The notes under the pieces were generated by a model, which searched no databases, was not told the DNA's origin, and saw only the letters and a list, made by a program, of their open reading frames with translations. DNA of 64,000 nt from Hoeflea ulvae (GTDB lineage Bacteria; Pseudomonadota; Alphaproteobacteria; Rhizobiales; Rhizobiaceae): the NCBI RefSeq assembly GCF_026619435.1, contig NZ_JAOVZQ010000001.1, positions 2,549,501 through 2,613,500 on the forward strand, read 5' to 3'. Made by a program: the position numbers and the translations under genes. This document shows positions 56,185-64,000 of this stretch, piece by piece (within the stretch, counting starts at the first letter, position 1; every line of letters begins with the position of its first letter).

Positions 56185-57591
56185 TTACTTGGCTGTTGCC
56201 CAGCAGGCAAACCCCTTGTTCTCAAGTGCCTTGCAGGCTCTGGTGGCCGATGTCTGGCCGTCAAAGCCGCCGAAGCGGGCGCGGTAAAGCTGCTGGTTGC
56301 CCTTGGCATAGGCCATGGTGAACGGTTCTGCCGATGACAGTGCCGATCCGCCCAGGCCCTTGGCGCGGTTGAGCAGGTCGACGGCTGCATTCTTGTCCGG
56401 CATGGCGCCGATCTGGATCATCCAGCCGTCCCGTGGCGCCGTCGACGCGGTGGTGACCGGGTCAACCGTGTCGGTCGAGGCCTGTTCCACCGGCATCGGC
56501 GGAATATAGGCCGGAGCCGGCACCGGAATGGCGACCTTCTGTGCCCGCAGTGACTTGGCCAGCGCGTCGCGTCCGACAACCTGGGCCGGCGTTGAACTGG
56601 CATAGGCCATGGCCAGGCGCTGGTCGGCTTCGTGACGGCGTTCGGGAACCGGTCCGACCTTGGGCAGCTCGAGCGACGCCACGGCGGCGGCGATGCCGCT
56701 GGTGGAGGAGGCGCCCACGGCAATCAGCTGGCCGGAGCCCGATGTCGAGGCCTTGAGCAGATAGCGCGAGATCAGGTCCGTCATCTGGGCGTTGCGGCTG
56801 GCGCCGGTGCGTCCGCCCATCACCACGGCGACGATCGAACGGTCGCGGTCGACAACCGAGGAGACCAGGTTGAAACCCGAGGCGCGGGTGTAGCCGGTCT
56901 TGATGCCGTCAACGCCGCGCACGGCGCCGAGCAGGCGGTTGTGGTTGCCGAAACGCTGCTTGCCGAACTTGAACGAGCGTGTGGAGAAATATTTGTAGTG
57001 CCGCGGAAAATGTTCGCGCAGAGCAATGCCGAGCCGCGCCATGTCGCGGGCGGTGGTCACCTGCTTGGAGTCGGGAAGTCCGTGGGCATTGCGGAAGGTG
57101 GTCTTCGACATGCCCAGCGACCGCGCCTTGGCGGTCATCATCGAGGCGAATTTCGATTCCGAGCCACCCAGATGCTCGCCGATTGCGGTTGAGGCGTCAT
57201 TGGCCGATTTGGTGACCAGCGCATAGATGACCTGTTCGACCGTGATCGAATTGCCGGCGCCGACGCCAAGCTTGGTCGGCGGCTCCTTGGCGGCATTGGC
57301 CGAAAACTTGATCCGGGTATTGAGCTTGAGAGTGCCGCGATCAAGGGCCTCGAAGACCAGGTAAAGCGTCATCATCTTGGTCAGCGACGCCGGATAGCGC
57401 AGTTCGTCGGCATCATTGGCGTAGAGCGTCTTGCCGGTCTTGGCGTCAATGACGATGCCGGCATATTTGGAATTTGCGGACGCAGGCGTTGCTGCGACAG
57501 CCACGGCAAGGCCGATCACGGCCAGCAGGCTGAGAATTCTGGAGGCAAGCGGGGCAAACCGGCCGGGGGTATTGGAGTTACTCTGGGACAC
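56185..57591 (-). CDS. D-alanyl-D-alanine carboxypeptidase with C-terminal SPOR domain
   Basis: 468 residues. It trims the terminal D-Ala of peptidoglycan stem peptides in the periplasm. A signal peptide (to about residue 39, TPASA) is followed by the peptidase S11 domain with all three active-site motifs: SLTK at 69-72, SAN at 129-131 and KTG at 231-233. A linker with proline- and threonine-rich stretches leads to a SPOR domain at about 390-466 (GWMIQIGAMPDKNAAVDLLNRAKGL), which binds denuded glycan at the division site. Alphaproteobacterial DacF-like. It is transcribed away from the phasin gene. Confidence 0.96.
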   Translation of the reverse strand: MSQSNSNTPGRFAPLASRILSLLAVIGLAVAVAATPASANSKYAGIVIDAKTGKTLYANDADELRYPASLTKMMTLYLVFEALDRGTLKLNTRIKFSANAAKEPPTKLGVGAGNSITVEQVIYALVTKSANDASTAIGEHLGGSESKFASMMTAKARSLGMSKTTFRNAHGLPDSKQVTTARDMARLGIALREHFPRHYKYFSTRSFKFGKQRFGNHNRLLGAVRGVDGIKTGYTRASGFNLVSSVVDRDRSIVAVVMGGRTGASRNAQMTDLISRYLLKASTSGSGQLIAVGASSTSGIAAAVASLELPKVGPVPERRHEADQRLAMAYASSTPAQVVGRDALAKSLRAQKVAIPVPAPAYIPPMPVEQASTDTVDPVTTASTAPRDGWMIQIGAMPDKNAAVDLLNRAKGLGGSALSSAEPFTMAYAKGNQQLYRARFGGFDGQTSATRACKALENKGFACWATAK

Positions 57592-57892
57592 GACAACTCA
57601 CTCTTGAACAGACGGGTGTAGGGGTTTCTGACTGTCGCCCTCCCTGATCAGCCATTGTGTCCAATCTTAGCCAGACGTTCTTACCAATCCGTTTATGATG
57701 AATGATTCCTTTCTGAATATCGGCCGCCAACCTGTCCCGTTTTGGTCAAAACCGTTCTGTTCCGGGGCATTGGGGCCAATTCATTGTTTTGCTGCCGTTG
57801 CGAGTATTTGGTGCGTTGCACAATCTTCTTGACAAAATGGTGCAGTGCACATAAATAGAGATCATCATTCTCCCAACGACAGGAACCGCGAC
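57592..57892. other. 301-base region between DacF and phasin genes
   Basis: No gene seen. It contains the phasin promoter with its two palindromic TGC sites (57812-57857) and the divergent start region of the D,D-carboxypeptidase gene. Confidence 0.5.
57812..57857 (+). promoter_or_regulatory. Phasin promoter with two TGC-N3-GCA sites
   Basis: -35 TTGACA at 57829-57834, 17 bases, -10 TAAATA at 57852-57857. TGCGTTGCA at 57812-57820 lies just upstream of -35 and TGCAGTGCA at 57841-57849 lies in the spacer; both fit the TGC-N3-GCA pattern reported for PhaR-type phasin repressors. Confidence 0.6.
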
Positions 57893-58222
57893 ATGATGAA
57901 CTTTGATGCCACCTCGAAAATGAACAAGGAAGCAATGGACAGCATGCTGACTGCGGCTTCGTCGATGACCAAGGGTTTCCAGCAGATCGCTGCCGAAGCC
58001 ACCGATTATTCCAAGAAGTCCTACGAGGACAGCGCAGCCGTCGTCGAGAAGCTGGTTTCGGCCAAGAGCCTCGACAAGGCCATCGAAATCCAGACCGACT
58101 ACGCAAAGTCGTCCTACGAGTCCTTTGTCGCCCAGGCCACCAAGATGAGCGAAATCTATGCGGATCTCGCCAAGCAGGCCTACAAGCCTTTCGAAGCTGC
58201 AGCCGCCAAGGTCAGCGCCTGA
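57893..58222 (+). CDS. Phasin family protein
   Basis: 109 residues, all-helical, rich in Ala, Ser, Lys and Tyr (AASSMTKGFQQIAAEATDYSKKSYEDSAAVVEKLVSAKSLDKAIEIQTDYAKSSYESFVAQATKMSEIYADLAKQAYKPFE). This is the Phasin_2 pattern of small proteins that coat polyhydroxybutyrate granules in rhizobia. The ATG at 57893 has AGGA at a good distance; an adjacent ATG is at 57896. It has its own promoter with PhaR-like sites and its own terminator. No PHB synthase genes lie in the window. Confidence 0.93.
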   Translation: MMNFDATSKMNKEAMDSMLTAASSMTKGFQQIAAEATDYSKKSYEDSAAVVEKLVSAKSLDKAIEIQTDYAKSSYESFVAQATKMSEIYADLAKQAYKPFEAAAAKVSA

Positions 58223-58270
58223 ACATAATTCTGCCTCTGCCCGAACAGGCGGATGCGTGAAATGATGAAG

Positions 58271-58302
58271 ACCCGGTTGCAGAATATGCGGCCGGGTTTT
58301 TT
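58271..58302 (+). terminator. Rho-independent terminator after the phasin gene
   Basis: ACCCGG/CCGGGT outer stem with an inner GCA/TGC pairing, followed by six T residues. Confidence 0.85.
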
Positions 58303-58443
58303 GATGTTTGCGGCCCAGATCGGAAATCTGTTTCATCGCGCCACAAGGGGGCTTAAAATCTGCTCAGGAAAGACTAAGTTAAGGCAATGTCTGGCGGCTT
58401 GATTTGAATCTGCGCCGGTTGGAACTGACAGGAAGTTGGCTAA

Positions 58444-58803
58444 GTGAAAGACAGCATGAACCGGACCCGCATGCAGGCGGACAAGAAAACCGGGAACGGA
58501 GGCCCTGACCGGGGCATCTCCGTCATCACCCGGACGAAACCGCAAGTGAAAAAACCTAACCTCTACCGGGTCTTGCTGCTCAATGACGATTACACCCCCA
58601 TGGAGTTCGTGATCTATGTGCTTGAACGTTTTTTCCAGAAGGATCGCGAACAGGCCACACGAATCATGTTGCATGTTCACAATCACGGAGTCGGCGAGTG
58701 CGGCGTGTTCACCTACGAGGTGGCCGAAACCAAGGTGAGCCATGTCATGGATTGCGCCCGCGAAAATAATCATCCGCTGCAATGCGTGATGGAAAAGAAA
58801 TGA
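58444..58803 (+). CDS. clpS: ATP-dependent Clp protease adaptor ClpS
   Basis: 119 residues. ClpS binds N-terminal degron residues and delivers substrates to ClpA. The folded part (about 45-119) has the characteristic [25 protein letters not shown] with the N-degron site and the [29 protein letters not shown] end. A long unstructured N-terminus precedes it. The start may be the GTG at 58444 (GGAAG upstream) or the ATG at 58456. It lies 10 bases before clpA. Confidence 0.96.
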   Translation: MKDSMNRTRMQADKKTGNGGPDRGISVITRTKPQVKKPNLYRVLLLNDDYTPMEFVIYVLERFFQKDREQATRIMLHVHNHGVGECGVFTYEVAETKVSHVMDCARENNHPLQCVMEKK

Positions 58804-58813
58804 GGACCTGAAA

Positions 58814-61336
58814 TTGCCTAGCTTTTCAAACAGTCTCGAAAAGGCGATCCATCAGGCGCTGACCTATGCCAATGAGCGGCATCACGAATATGCCACGCTT
58901 GAGCATTTGTTGATGGCCTTGATCGAGGACCCCGATGCCGCAGCCGTCATGGGCGCCTGCAATGTTGACCTCGACCAGCTGCGTCGCACGGTCAGCGATT
59001 ATGTCGACAAGGAACTCGGCAACCTGATCACGGGCTATGACGAGGATTCCAAGCCGACATCCGGATTTCAGCGCGTCATCCAGCGCGCTGTGATCCATGT
59101 CCAGTCTTCCGGCCGCGAGGAAGTCACCGGCGCCAATGTGCTGGTGGCGATTTTCGCCGAGCGCGAAAGCCATGCCGCCTATTTCCTTCAGGAGCAGGAA
59201 ATGACCCGCTACGATGCGGTCAATTTCATCTCCCACGGCATCGCCAAGCGTCCCGGCGCCGAAGAAGCGCGCCCGGTGCGTGGTGCGGACGAGCCCGAAC
59301 CCGATTCGATCAAGCCGGAGACCGGCGGCGAAGAGGGTGCCAAGAAGAAGGGCCAGGACGCCCTGACCGCCTATTGCGTCAATCTCAACGAAAAGGCCAA
59401 GACCGGGCGCATCGACCCGTTGATCGGCCGCATCGAGGAGGTCAACCGCACCATCCAGATCCTGTGCCGCCGTTCCAAGAACAATCCGCTCTATGTCGGA
59501 GATCCCGGCGTCGGCAAGACGGCAATCGCCGAAGGCCTGGCCAAGCGCATCGTCGAGGGCGATGTGCCGGACGTGCTTGCTGACGCGGTGATCTACTCGC
59601 TCGACATGGGTTCGCTGCTCGCCGGAACCCGCTATCGCGGTGATTTCGAGGAGCGTCTCAAGCAGGTGGTCAAGGAGCTCGAGGACATGCCGGATGCGGT
59701 GCTGTTCATCGACGAAATCCACACCGTGATCGGCGCCGGCGCCACGTCCGGCGGGGCAATGGATGCGTCCAACCTGCTCAAGCCGGCCCTGTCGTCCGGC
59801 GCAATCCGCTGCATCGGTTCGACCACCTACAAGGAATATCGCCAGTTCTTCGAAAAGGACCGCGCCCTGGTGCGCCGGTTCCAGAAGATCGACGTCAACG
59901 AGCCGACGATTCCCGACACGATCGAGATCCTCAAGGGCCTCAAGCCCTATTTCGAGGACTATCACAAGGTCGCCTACACCGACGAGGCGATCAAGGCCGC
60001 CGTCGAGCTGTCGGCACGCTACATCACCGACCGCAAGCTGCCCGACAAGGCGATCGACGTGATCGACGAGTCCGGTGCGGCGCAGATGCTGCTGCCTGAA
60101 AAGAGCCGCAAGAAGACCCTGACCGACGCCGAGATCGAAATCACCATCGCCACCATGGCCCGGATCCCGGCCAAGACGGTGTCCAAGGATGACGAGACGG
60201 TGCTGGCCAATCTCGACAAGGAACTGCGTTCGGTGGTCTATGGCCAGGATGCGGCGATCGATGCGCTCACGGCGGCGATCCGCCTGGCCCGCGCCGGTCT
60301 GCGCGAACCCGACAAGCCGATCGGCTCCTATCTGTTCTCCGGTCCCACCGGCGTCGGCAAGACCGAGGTCGCCAAGCAACTGGCCTCGTCCCTGGGCGTG
60401 GAGCTTCTGCGCTTCGACATGTCGGAATATATGGAGCGGCACACGGTCTCGCGTCTCATCGGCGCGCCTCCGGGCTATGTCGGCTTCGACCAGGGCGGGC
60501 TTTTGACCGATGGCGTCGACCAGCATCCTTACTGCGTGCTGCTGCTCGACGAGATCGAAAAGGCCCATCCCGACCTGTTCAACATCCTGTTGCAGGTCAT
60601 GGATCACGGCTCGCTGACCGATCACAACGGCAAGAAGATCGATTTCCGCAATGTCATCCTGATCATGACCACGAATGCGGGTGCTGCGGATGCGGCCAAG
60701 TCGGCCATCGGCTTTGGCTCCTCGAAGCGCGAAGGCGACGACATGGAAGCGATCAACCGGCTGTTCACGCCGGAGTTCCGCAACCGTCTCGACTCGATCA
60801 TCGCCTTCGGCGCGTTGCCGGCCAAGGTCGTGCACATGGTGGTGCAGAAATTCGTCATGCAGCTTGAGGCCCAGCTGGCCGAACGCAATGTCACCTTCGA
60901 TCTCGGGGAGGACGCAATCGGCTGGCTCGCGGACAAGGGCTATGATGAACGCATGGGCGCGCGGCCGCTTGGCCGGGTGATCCAGGAGCACATCAAGAAG
61001 GAGCTCGCCAATGAACTGCTGTTCGGCAAGCTCAAGCATGGCGGAACGGTCAAGGTCACCGTCGGCGAGAAAGCCGATGGCTCCAACGGGCTGATCCTCG
61101 AGGCGATTCCGGCGGAAGTGCCGGTCAAGCCGAAGAAGGAGAAGGTGCCCGCCAAGAAGCGCGCGCCGGCCAAGGCAAAGACAGCGGCAAAGACCGCCCG
61201 CAAGCCGGCCGCAGGCAAGGACCCAAAGCCGCAGCCGGAAGCAGCGTCCGCGTCCGAAGCCAAGGCCGACCTGGCGGAGAAGCCGGCGCCGAAAAAGCCG
61301 TCAAGCGCCGTGCCCAAGGTGCCGCGCAAGAAATAG
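58814..61336 (+). CDS. clpA: ATP-dependent Clp protease ATP-binding subunit ClpA
   Basis: 840 residues. N-terminal ClpN repeats at 1-145 dock ClpS; AAA1 has Walker A GDPGVGKT at 229-236; AAA2 has GPTGVGKT at 510-517. The ClpP-binding IGF-type loop is the SAIGFGSSKRE region near 640. The start is a TTG at 58814 with GAGGA upstream. Residues 772-840 form an extra tail, almost only Lys, Ala and Pro (KPKKEKVPAKKRAPAKAKTA...), absent from E. coli ClpA and typical of some rhizobia. It is followed by a strong terminator. Confidence 0.97.
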   Translation: MPSFSNSLEKAIHQALTYANERHHEYATLEHLLMALIEDPDAAAVMGACNVDLDQLRRTVSDYVDKELGNLITGYDEDSKPTSGFQRVIQRAVIHVQSSGREEVTGANVLVAIFAERESHAAYFLQEQEMTRYDAVNFISHGIAKRPGAEEARPVRGADEPEPDSIKPETGGEEGAKKKGQDALTAYCVNLNEKAKTGRIDPLIGRIEEVNRTIQILCRRSKNNPLYVGDPGVGKTAIAEGLAKRIVEGDVPDVLADAVIYSLDMGSLLAGTRYRGDFEERLKQVVKELEDMPDAVLFIDEIHTVIGAGATSGGAMDASNLLKPALSSGAIRCIGSTTYKEYRQFFEKDRALVRRFQKIDVNEPTIPDTIEILKGLKPYFEDYHKVAYTDEAIKAAVELSARYITDRKLPDKAIDVIDESGAAQMLLPEKSRKKTLTDAEIEITIATMARIPAKTVSKDDETVLANLDKELRSVVYGQDAAIDALTAAIRLARAGLREPDKPIGSYLFSGPTGVGKTEVAKQLASSLGVELLRFDMSEYMERHTVSRLIGAPPGYVGFDQGGLLTDGVDQHPYCVLLLDEIEKAHPDLFNILLQVMDHGSLTDHNGKKIDFRNVILIMTTNAGAADAAKSAIGFGSSKREGDDMEAINRLFTPEFRNRLDSIIAFGALPAKVVHMVVQKFVMQLEAQLAERNVTFDLGEDAIGWLADKGYDERMGARPLGRVIQEHIKKELANELLFGKLKHGGTVKVTVGEKADGSNGLILEAIPAEVPVKPKKEKVPAKKRAPAKAKTAAKTARKPAAGKDPKPQPEAASASEAKADLAEKPAPKKPSSAVPKVPRKK

Positions 61337-61362
61337 GCGTTACACGCCTCGCCGAAACAACA

Positions 61363-61390
61363 GACACCCCGGTTTGCGCCGGGGTGTCTT
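61363..61390 (+). terminator. Terminator after clpA
   Basis: A 10-base stem GACACCCCGG and its complement with a TTTGCG loop, 26 bases after the clpA stop. The trailing sequence is only moderately T-rich. Confidence 0.7.
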
Positions 61391-61484
61391 GCGTTTGCAC
61401 CCTGGATAGCACCGTGCCGCATGCGCCGGCTGTGGCCGCTGAAAAACCGGTTGCAGCGCCGCATAAAATCTCTAACACAGTGGC

Positions 61485-62213
61485 ATGAGCACTTCGTCCG
61501 GCCCGCGCGGCGTCCATTGGTTTTTGAAAGGCGCGCGCGGCATTGTCTCGCTGCCGGCGATCATCCTGATGAGCGCCTTTGTCGGGTTTTGCGGCTTCGC
61601 CGTCGAGGCCGGGCTTCCCTTCGGCCAGACCGTGTTCATGACCGGCATGATCTGGGCGCTGCCGGCCAATGTGCTTCTCGTCGGCTCGATTCTGGCCGGT
61701 GCATCGCTGCCCGCCGCCTTCATCACCGTCTCGCTGTCCTCGATCCGGCTGATGCCGATGGTCGCGGCGCTGATTCCGGAAATCCGCACCGAGAAAACCC
61801 CGACCTGGCTGCTGCTGCTGTTGTCGCATTTCATTGCGATCACGGCCTATGTCTTCACCATGGAGCGGATCCGCGACGTGCCGCGCGAGCATCGCGTGGC
61901 GTTTTTCGCGGGCTTCGGCATCACCGTCACCAGCGCCAATATCATCCTGGTGGCGGTGATCTATTCCACGGTCTCGAACCTGCCGCCGATGCTGGCCGGC
62001 GCATTGTTCTTTCTCACGCCGGTCTATTTCCTGACCTCGATCTGGGCCTCGACCAGGGACCGGGCAGGGCACATCGCCATGATCTTCGGTCTGGTGCTCG
62101 GCGCGGTGTTTCACCAGGTCGCGCCGGAATTCGACATTCTCTATGCCGGTGTCGTCGGCGGCACGCTTGCCTTTGTCGTTGATCGCTTCTGGAAGCGCGG
62201 GGCGGACGCATGA
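61485..62213 (+). CDS. azlC: AzlC family branched-chain amino acid exporter subunit
   Basis: 242 residues with about seven membrane segments (IVSLPAIILMSAFVGFCGFAVEAG; the LPANVLLVGSILAGASLPAAFITVSLSSIRLMPM block is the family signature). With AzlD it exports branched-chain and similar amino acids. The stop overlaps the azlD start (ATGA). It lies downstream of clpA but beyond a terminator, so it has its own promoter. Confidence 0.94.
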   Translation: MSTSSGPRGVHWFLKGARGIVSLPAIILMSAFVGFCGFAVEAGLPFGQTVFMTGMIWALPANVLLVGSILAGASLPAAFITVSLSSIRLMPMVAALIPEIRTEKTPTWLLLLLSHFIAITAYVFTMERIRDVPREHRVAFFAGFGITVTSANIILVAVIYSTVSNLPPMLAGALFFLTPVYFLTSIWASTRDRAGHIAMIFGLVLGAVFHQVAPEFDILYAGVVGGTLAFVVDRFWKRGADA

Positions 62214-62563
62214 GCGGTTACGCGGCCTTTGACGCCTGGTGGTGGCCCTATGTCTTCATCGCCGTGGCCGGCTGGCTGGCGACTGACATCTGGCGCTGGC
62301 TCGGCGTTCTGATCGGCAATCGGCTGAAGCAGGATTCGGCTCTGCTGACCTGGGTGCGCGCGGTGGCCACGGCACTGCTCGCCGCCGTCATCGCCAAGCT
62401 GATCCTCTATCCGACCGGAGAGCTCAACAATGTCCCGATGGCATTGCGGCTGCTGGCGGTCTCGGTCGGCTTTGCCGCCTTTCTGCTGAGCGGCAAGAGG
62501 ATCTGGATCGGCATCGCCGTGGCGCTCGGCCTGTTGATCGGCGGGCAACTGCTGCTCGGCTGA
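62210..62563 (+). CDS. azlD: AzlD family branched-chain amino acid exporter subunit
   Basis: 117 residues with about four membrane segments; WWPYVFIAVAGWLATDIWRWLGVLIG and LLTWVRAVATALLAAVIAKLILYP match AzlD. It is the small partner of AzlC, and its ATG at 62210 lies within the end of azlC, indicating coupled translation. Confidence 0.93.
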   Translation: MSGYAAFDAWWWPYVFIAVAGWLATDIWRWLGVLIGNRLKQDSALLTWVRAVATALLAAVIAKLILYPTGELNNVPMALRLLAVSVGFAAFLLSGKRIWIGIAVALGLLIGGQLLLG

Positions 62564-62597
62564 GCGGTCTCGGCCGCCGGCAGCCGCTCTGCAATGC

Positions 62598-63107
62598 CTA
62601 GTCGTCGAAACGCCGCGCCACCCAGGAATAGCTGTCGGTGACCACATGCACAGGCCCGGTCACCAGCGCCTTGATGTTCTTGGCCTCGGGCAGCACATCC
62701 TTGAACCTTTGCAGGGCCCGGGTGGCCAGTCCCGCATCCGGCACCATCTCGGCTTCCGCAATCCGCGGCTGATCCTCCGCCGGGGCGACCGGCAGCGCAG
62801 CGCCGGCTGCCGGCATCGGTATGTCGGCCCCGGGCACCATGCTGTCGGGGATCGTCGGGCCGATGCTGGCTGCCTCGTTCGTCGGCGGCTCGCTCGTCAC
62901 CTCGGCCAGTCCGGCGTCGTGCGGCGTCTGGCACACCGCGACCACCACCGGATAGGACAGGTTGGAGAAGCCCCTGAGCTTGTCTTCCGACACTTCATCG
63001 CAGGCCTGGATCGTCGCCCAGCGCTCGTCGAGCATCCGGATGTGGTGGCACTGGGTCGCGGTATCGTCGCATCCAAGGATCGACATGATGATGAAAGCGG
63101 TCTGCAT
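62598..63107 (-). CDS. Conserved hypothetical protein, possible secreted or anchored
   Basis: 169 residues from the ATG at 63107 (GCGAGG upstream). The N-terminal part (MQTAFIIMSILGCDDTATQCHHIRMLDERWATIQACDEVSEDKL) has a hydrophobic start and three cysteines; the rest is acidic and proline-rich (EPPTNEAASIGPTIPDSMVPGADIPMPAAG), with a short helical end (SYSWVARRFDD). The first 70 residues, with CDDTATQC and a VVAVC strand, form a compact unit common in Rhizobiaceae hypothetical proteins. Function is not known. Confidence 0.72.
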   Translation of the reverse strand: MQTAFIIMSILGCDDTATQCHHIRMLDERWATIQACDEVSEDKLRGFSNLSYPVVVAVCQTPHDAGLAEVTSEPPTNEAASIGPTIPDSMVPGADIPMPAAGAALPVAPAEDQPRIAEAEMVPDAGLATRALQRFKDVLPEAKNIKALVTGPVHVVTDSYSWVARRFDD

Positions 63108-63430
63108 GAAAACCTCGCAAATTCTGCAATGCACCGCTCATGCCGTCACAATGCCGCAAAACCAAGGCAATGAAGCAAGATCACCGGATCGCCATCTCGG
63201 CCCCACGCCGCTTCGCGCTTAGCGCAGATGATGCGGGGAATCTTGCAACGCCCTGAAGGGATTCTATGTTTGGTCATCCGGCTTGCCGGAGCGCCGTTGC
63301 CTGCGCGCCGGAAAGCCAGCCGCAGGCTGCAACGCTTCGGCGCTGGACATCACAGCACCTGCGCTGTCTTATGCTGGCATGCGGCCCGCAGGACTGATAC
63401 CTGCAGGAGACACCAGACAGGAGAGATCGC
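63108..63430. other. 323-base intergenic region between divergent genes
   Basis: No coding signal on either strand. It holds the promoters of the hypothetical gene and of the gene at 63431. GC-rich palindromic pieces occur near 63275-63320, but none forms a clear terminator or operator. Confidence 0.4.
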
Positions 63431-64000
63431 GTGGCAGACTTGACCCCAGAGACACGCCAGGCGTTAGCCGGGATCGCCAGCCGCCACGGTGTCAGTCCGG
63501 AGGCCGTCGAGCATCTGCTGATGGCGCTGATTGCCGGGCAGGGTAGCCAGGCCCAGTTCAACCATCCCGATCTGGGCGGCATGGGGCAATGGTCGCAGGG
63601 CGGCATGACCATGGTCGGCGACATGTTCAACACCGCGCTCAAGGCGAGGGTCGACGCGCTGTGCAACGAGGTGGCGCAGGTGATGCGTGAGGCTGCACCG
63701 GTGCAACTGCCGTCAAGCGCGTCTTCGCAAACACAATCGCAAGGCTCTGATCGCGTCGGCGTCAGCCTGTTTGTCTCCGGCTTCCCCGCCGGTCATTGGT
63801 GGCCCGAAGAACTCGGCCAGGCCGCTTCCACCGGGGCGCAGAACCAGATGCGCTATGCCTGGTTTCCCGACGCTGCGCGGCTTGCCATCGATGCGGGCGA
63901 CGGCAAGGTCAGGGTCTATGACACCGGCGATCATCGCATTGCCGGTTTTTCGCAACAGCAATCGGGCGACCAGTCGCTGAGCTTCACCTCGCAACATGGT
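63431..64000 (+). CDS. Probable SHOCT-domain-type hypothetical protein, 3' end missing
   Basis: A frame open from a GTG at 63431, with an AGGAGAG ribosome site five bases upstream, to the window edge (190 codons). It begins M-ADLTPETRQALAGIASRHGV and continues with FNHPDLGGMGQWSQGGMTMVGDMFNTALKARVDALC; later SLFVSGFPAGHWWPEELGQ is seen. The N-terminal block with FNHPDLGGMGQWS is a pattern I associate with a rhizobial family that ends in a SHOCT domain, but the end is outside the window. Function unknown. Confidence 0.7.
   Translation, partial: MADLTPETRQALAGIASRHGVSPEAVEHLLMALIAGQGSQAQFNHPDLGGMGQWSQGGMTMVGDMFNTALKARVDALCNEVAQVMREAAPVQLPSSASSQTQSQGSDRVGVSLFVSGFPAGHWWPEELGQAASTGAQNQMRYAWFPDAARLAIDAGDGKVRVYDTGDHRIAGFSQQQSGDQSLSFTSQHG

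Noticed and set aside
58826..61039. A 737-codon open frame antisense to clpA
   Set aside because: It is the mirror of a highly conserved gene in GC-rich DNA, has low-complexity His/Arg/Leu composition and no ribosome site. The same reasoning removes long antisense frames at 25572-27362, 28266-30017, 31579-33426, 9827-11146 and 35909-37591.

Overview
The window looks like chromosomal DNA of an alphaproteobacterium of the Rhizobiales, probably a Hoeflea-like or other Rhizobiaceae relative. The evidence is high GC, an ATP12 chaperone next to a HAD hydrolase, DUF1489, the order DacF / phasin / ClpS / ClpA / AzlCD, and many TRAP and ABC importers. I see one tRNA, no rRNA, no CRISPR array, no insertion sequence and no prophage.

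Layout. 0-8 kb is mostly housekeeping: the end of a HAD hydrolase, ATP12, a TetR repressor divergent from a YCII/MAPEG pair, a lipoprotein, the glutathione-dependent formaldehyde operon (frmA, fghA), an XRE-type regulator, lipB and tRNA-Leu(GAG). 8-21 kb is one sugar-acid catabolic region on the minus strand: a FadR-type GntR regulator with a TRAP importer, then a sugar ABC importer, an IlvD/Edd dehydratase and a FAH-family enzyme resembling oxidative pentose pathways. 21-24.6 kb holds a DeoR regulator and a divergent FAD/GcvT dehydrogenase. 24.6-38.3 kb is a 2-aminoethylphosphonate (AEP) island: LysR regulator, Na/Pi transporter with PhoU-like tail, phnW, phnA, phnY, a PbfA-like lyase, a D-2-hydroxyacid dehydrogenase and the phnS2-T2-U2 importer. 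38.5-43.2 kb has an autotransporter, mgtE and a MerR regulator. 43.4-48.4 kb is a probable hydroxyproline module: a proline-racemase-family enzyme, a second TRAP importer and a GATase-AraC regulator. 48.5-64 kb is mixed housekeeping: small membrane proteins, sdaA, DUF1489, a VWA-like/J-protein pair, a D,D-carboxypeptidase with SPOR domain, phasin, clpS-clpA, azlCD and a partial gene at the edge.

The strongest non-obvious signal is regulatory. The promoter of the GntR-TRAP operon (near 21.1 kb) and that of the ABC-dehydratase operon (near 16.45 kb) have the same layout to the base: TTGACA, a 17-base spacer, a GntR-type operator over the start site, and a second related operator exactly 84 bases upstream. 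One regulator therefore probably controls two importer types and the catabolic enzymes. The two binding-protein genes of these operons also share a fixed-spacing leader just before their start codons.

Five otherwise complete genes carry single-base frameshifts (FAH enzyme, sugar permease, FAD/GcvT dehydrogenase, racemase, sdaA). Two of the shifts fall in the same nonamer, CCAGTGGCG. This pattern fits consensus sequence errors better than real gene decay, but that cannot be decided from sequence alone.
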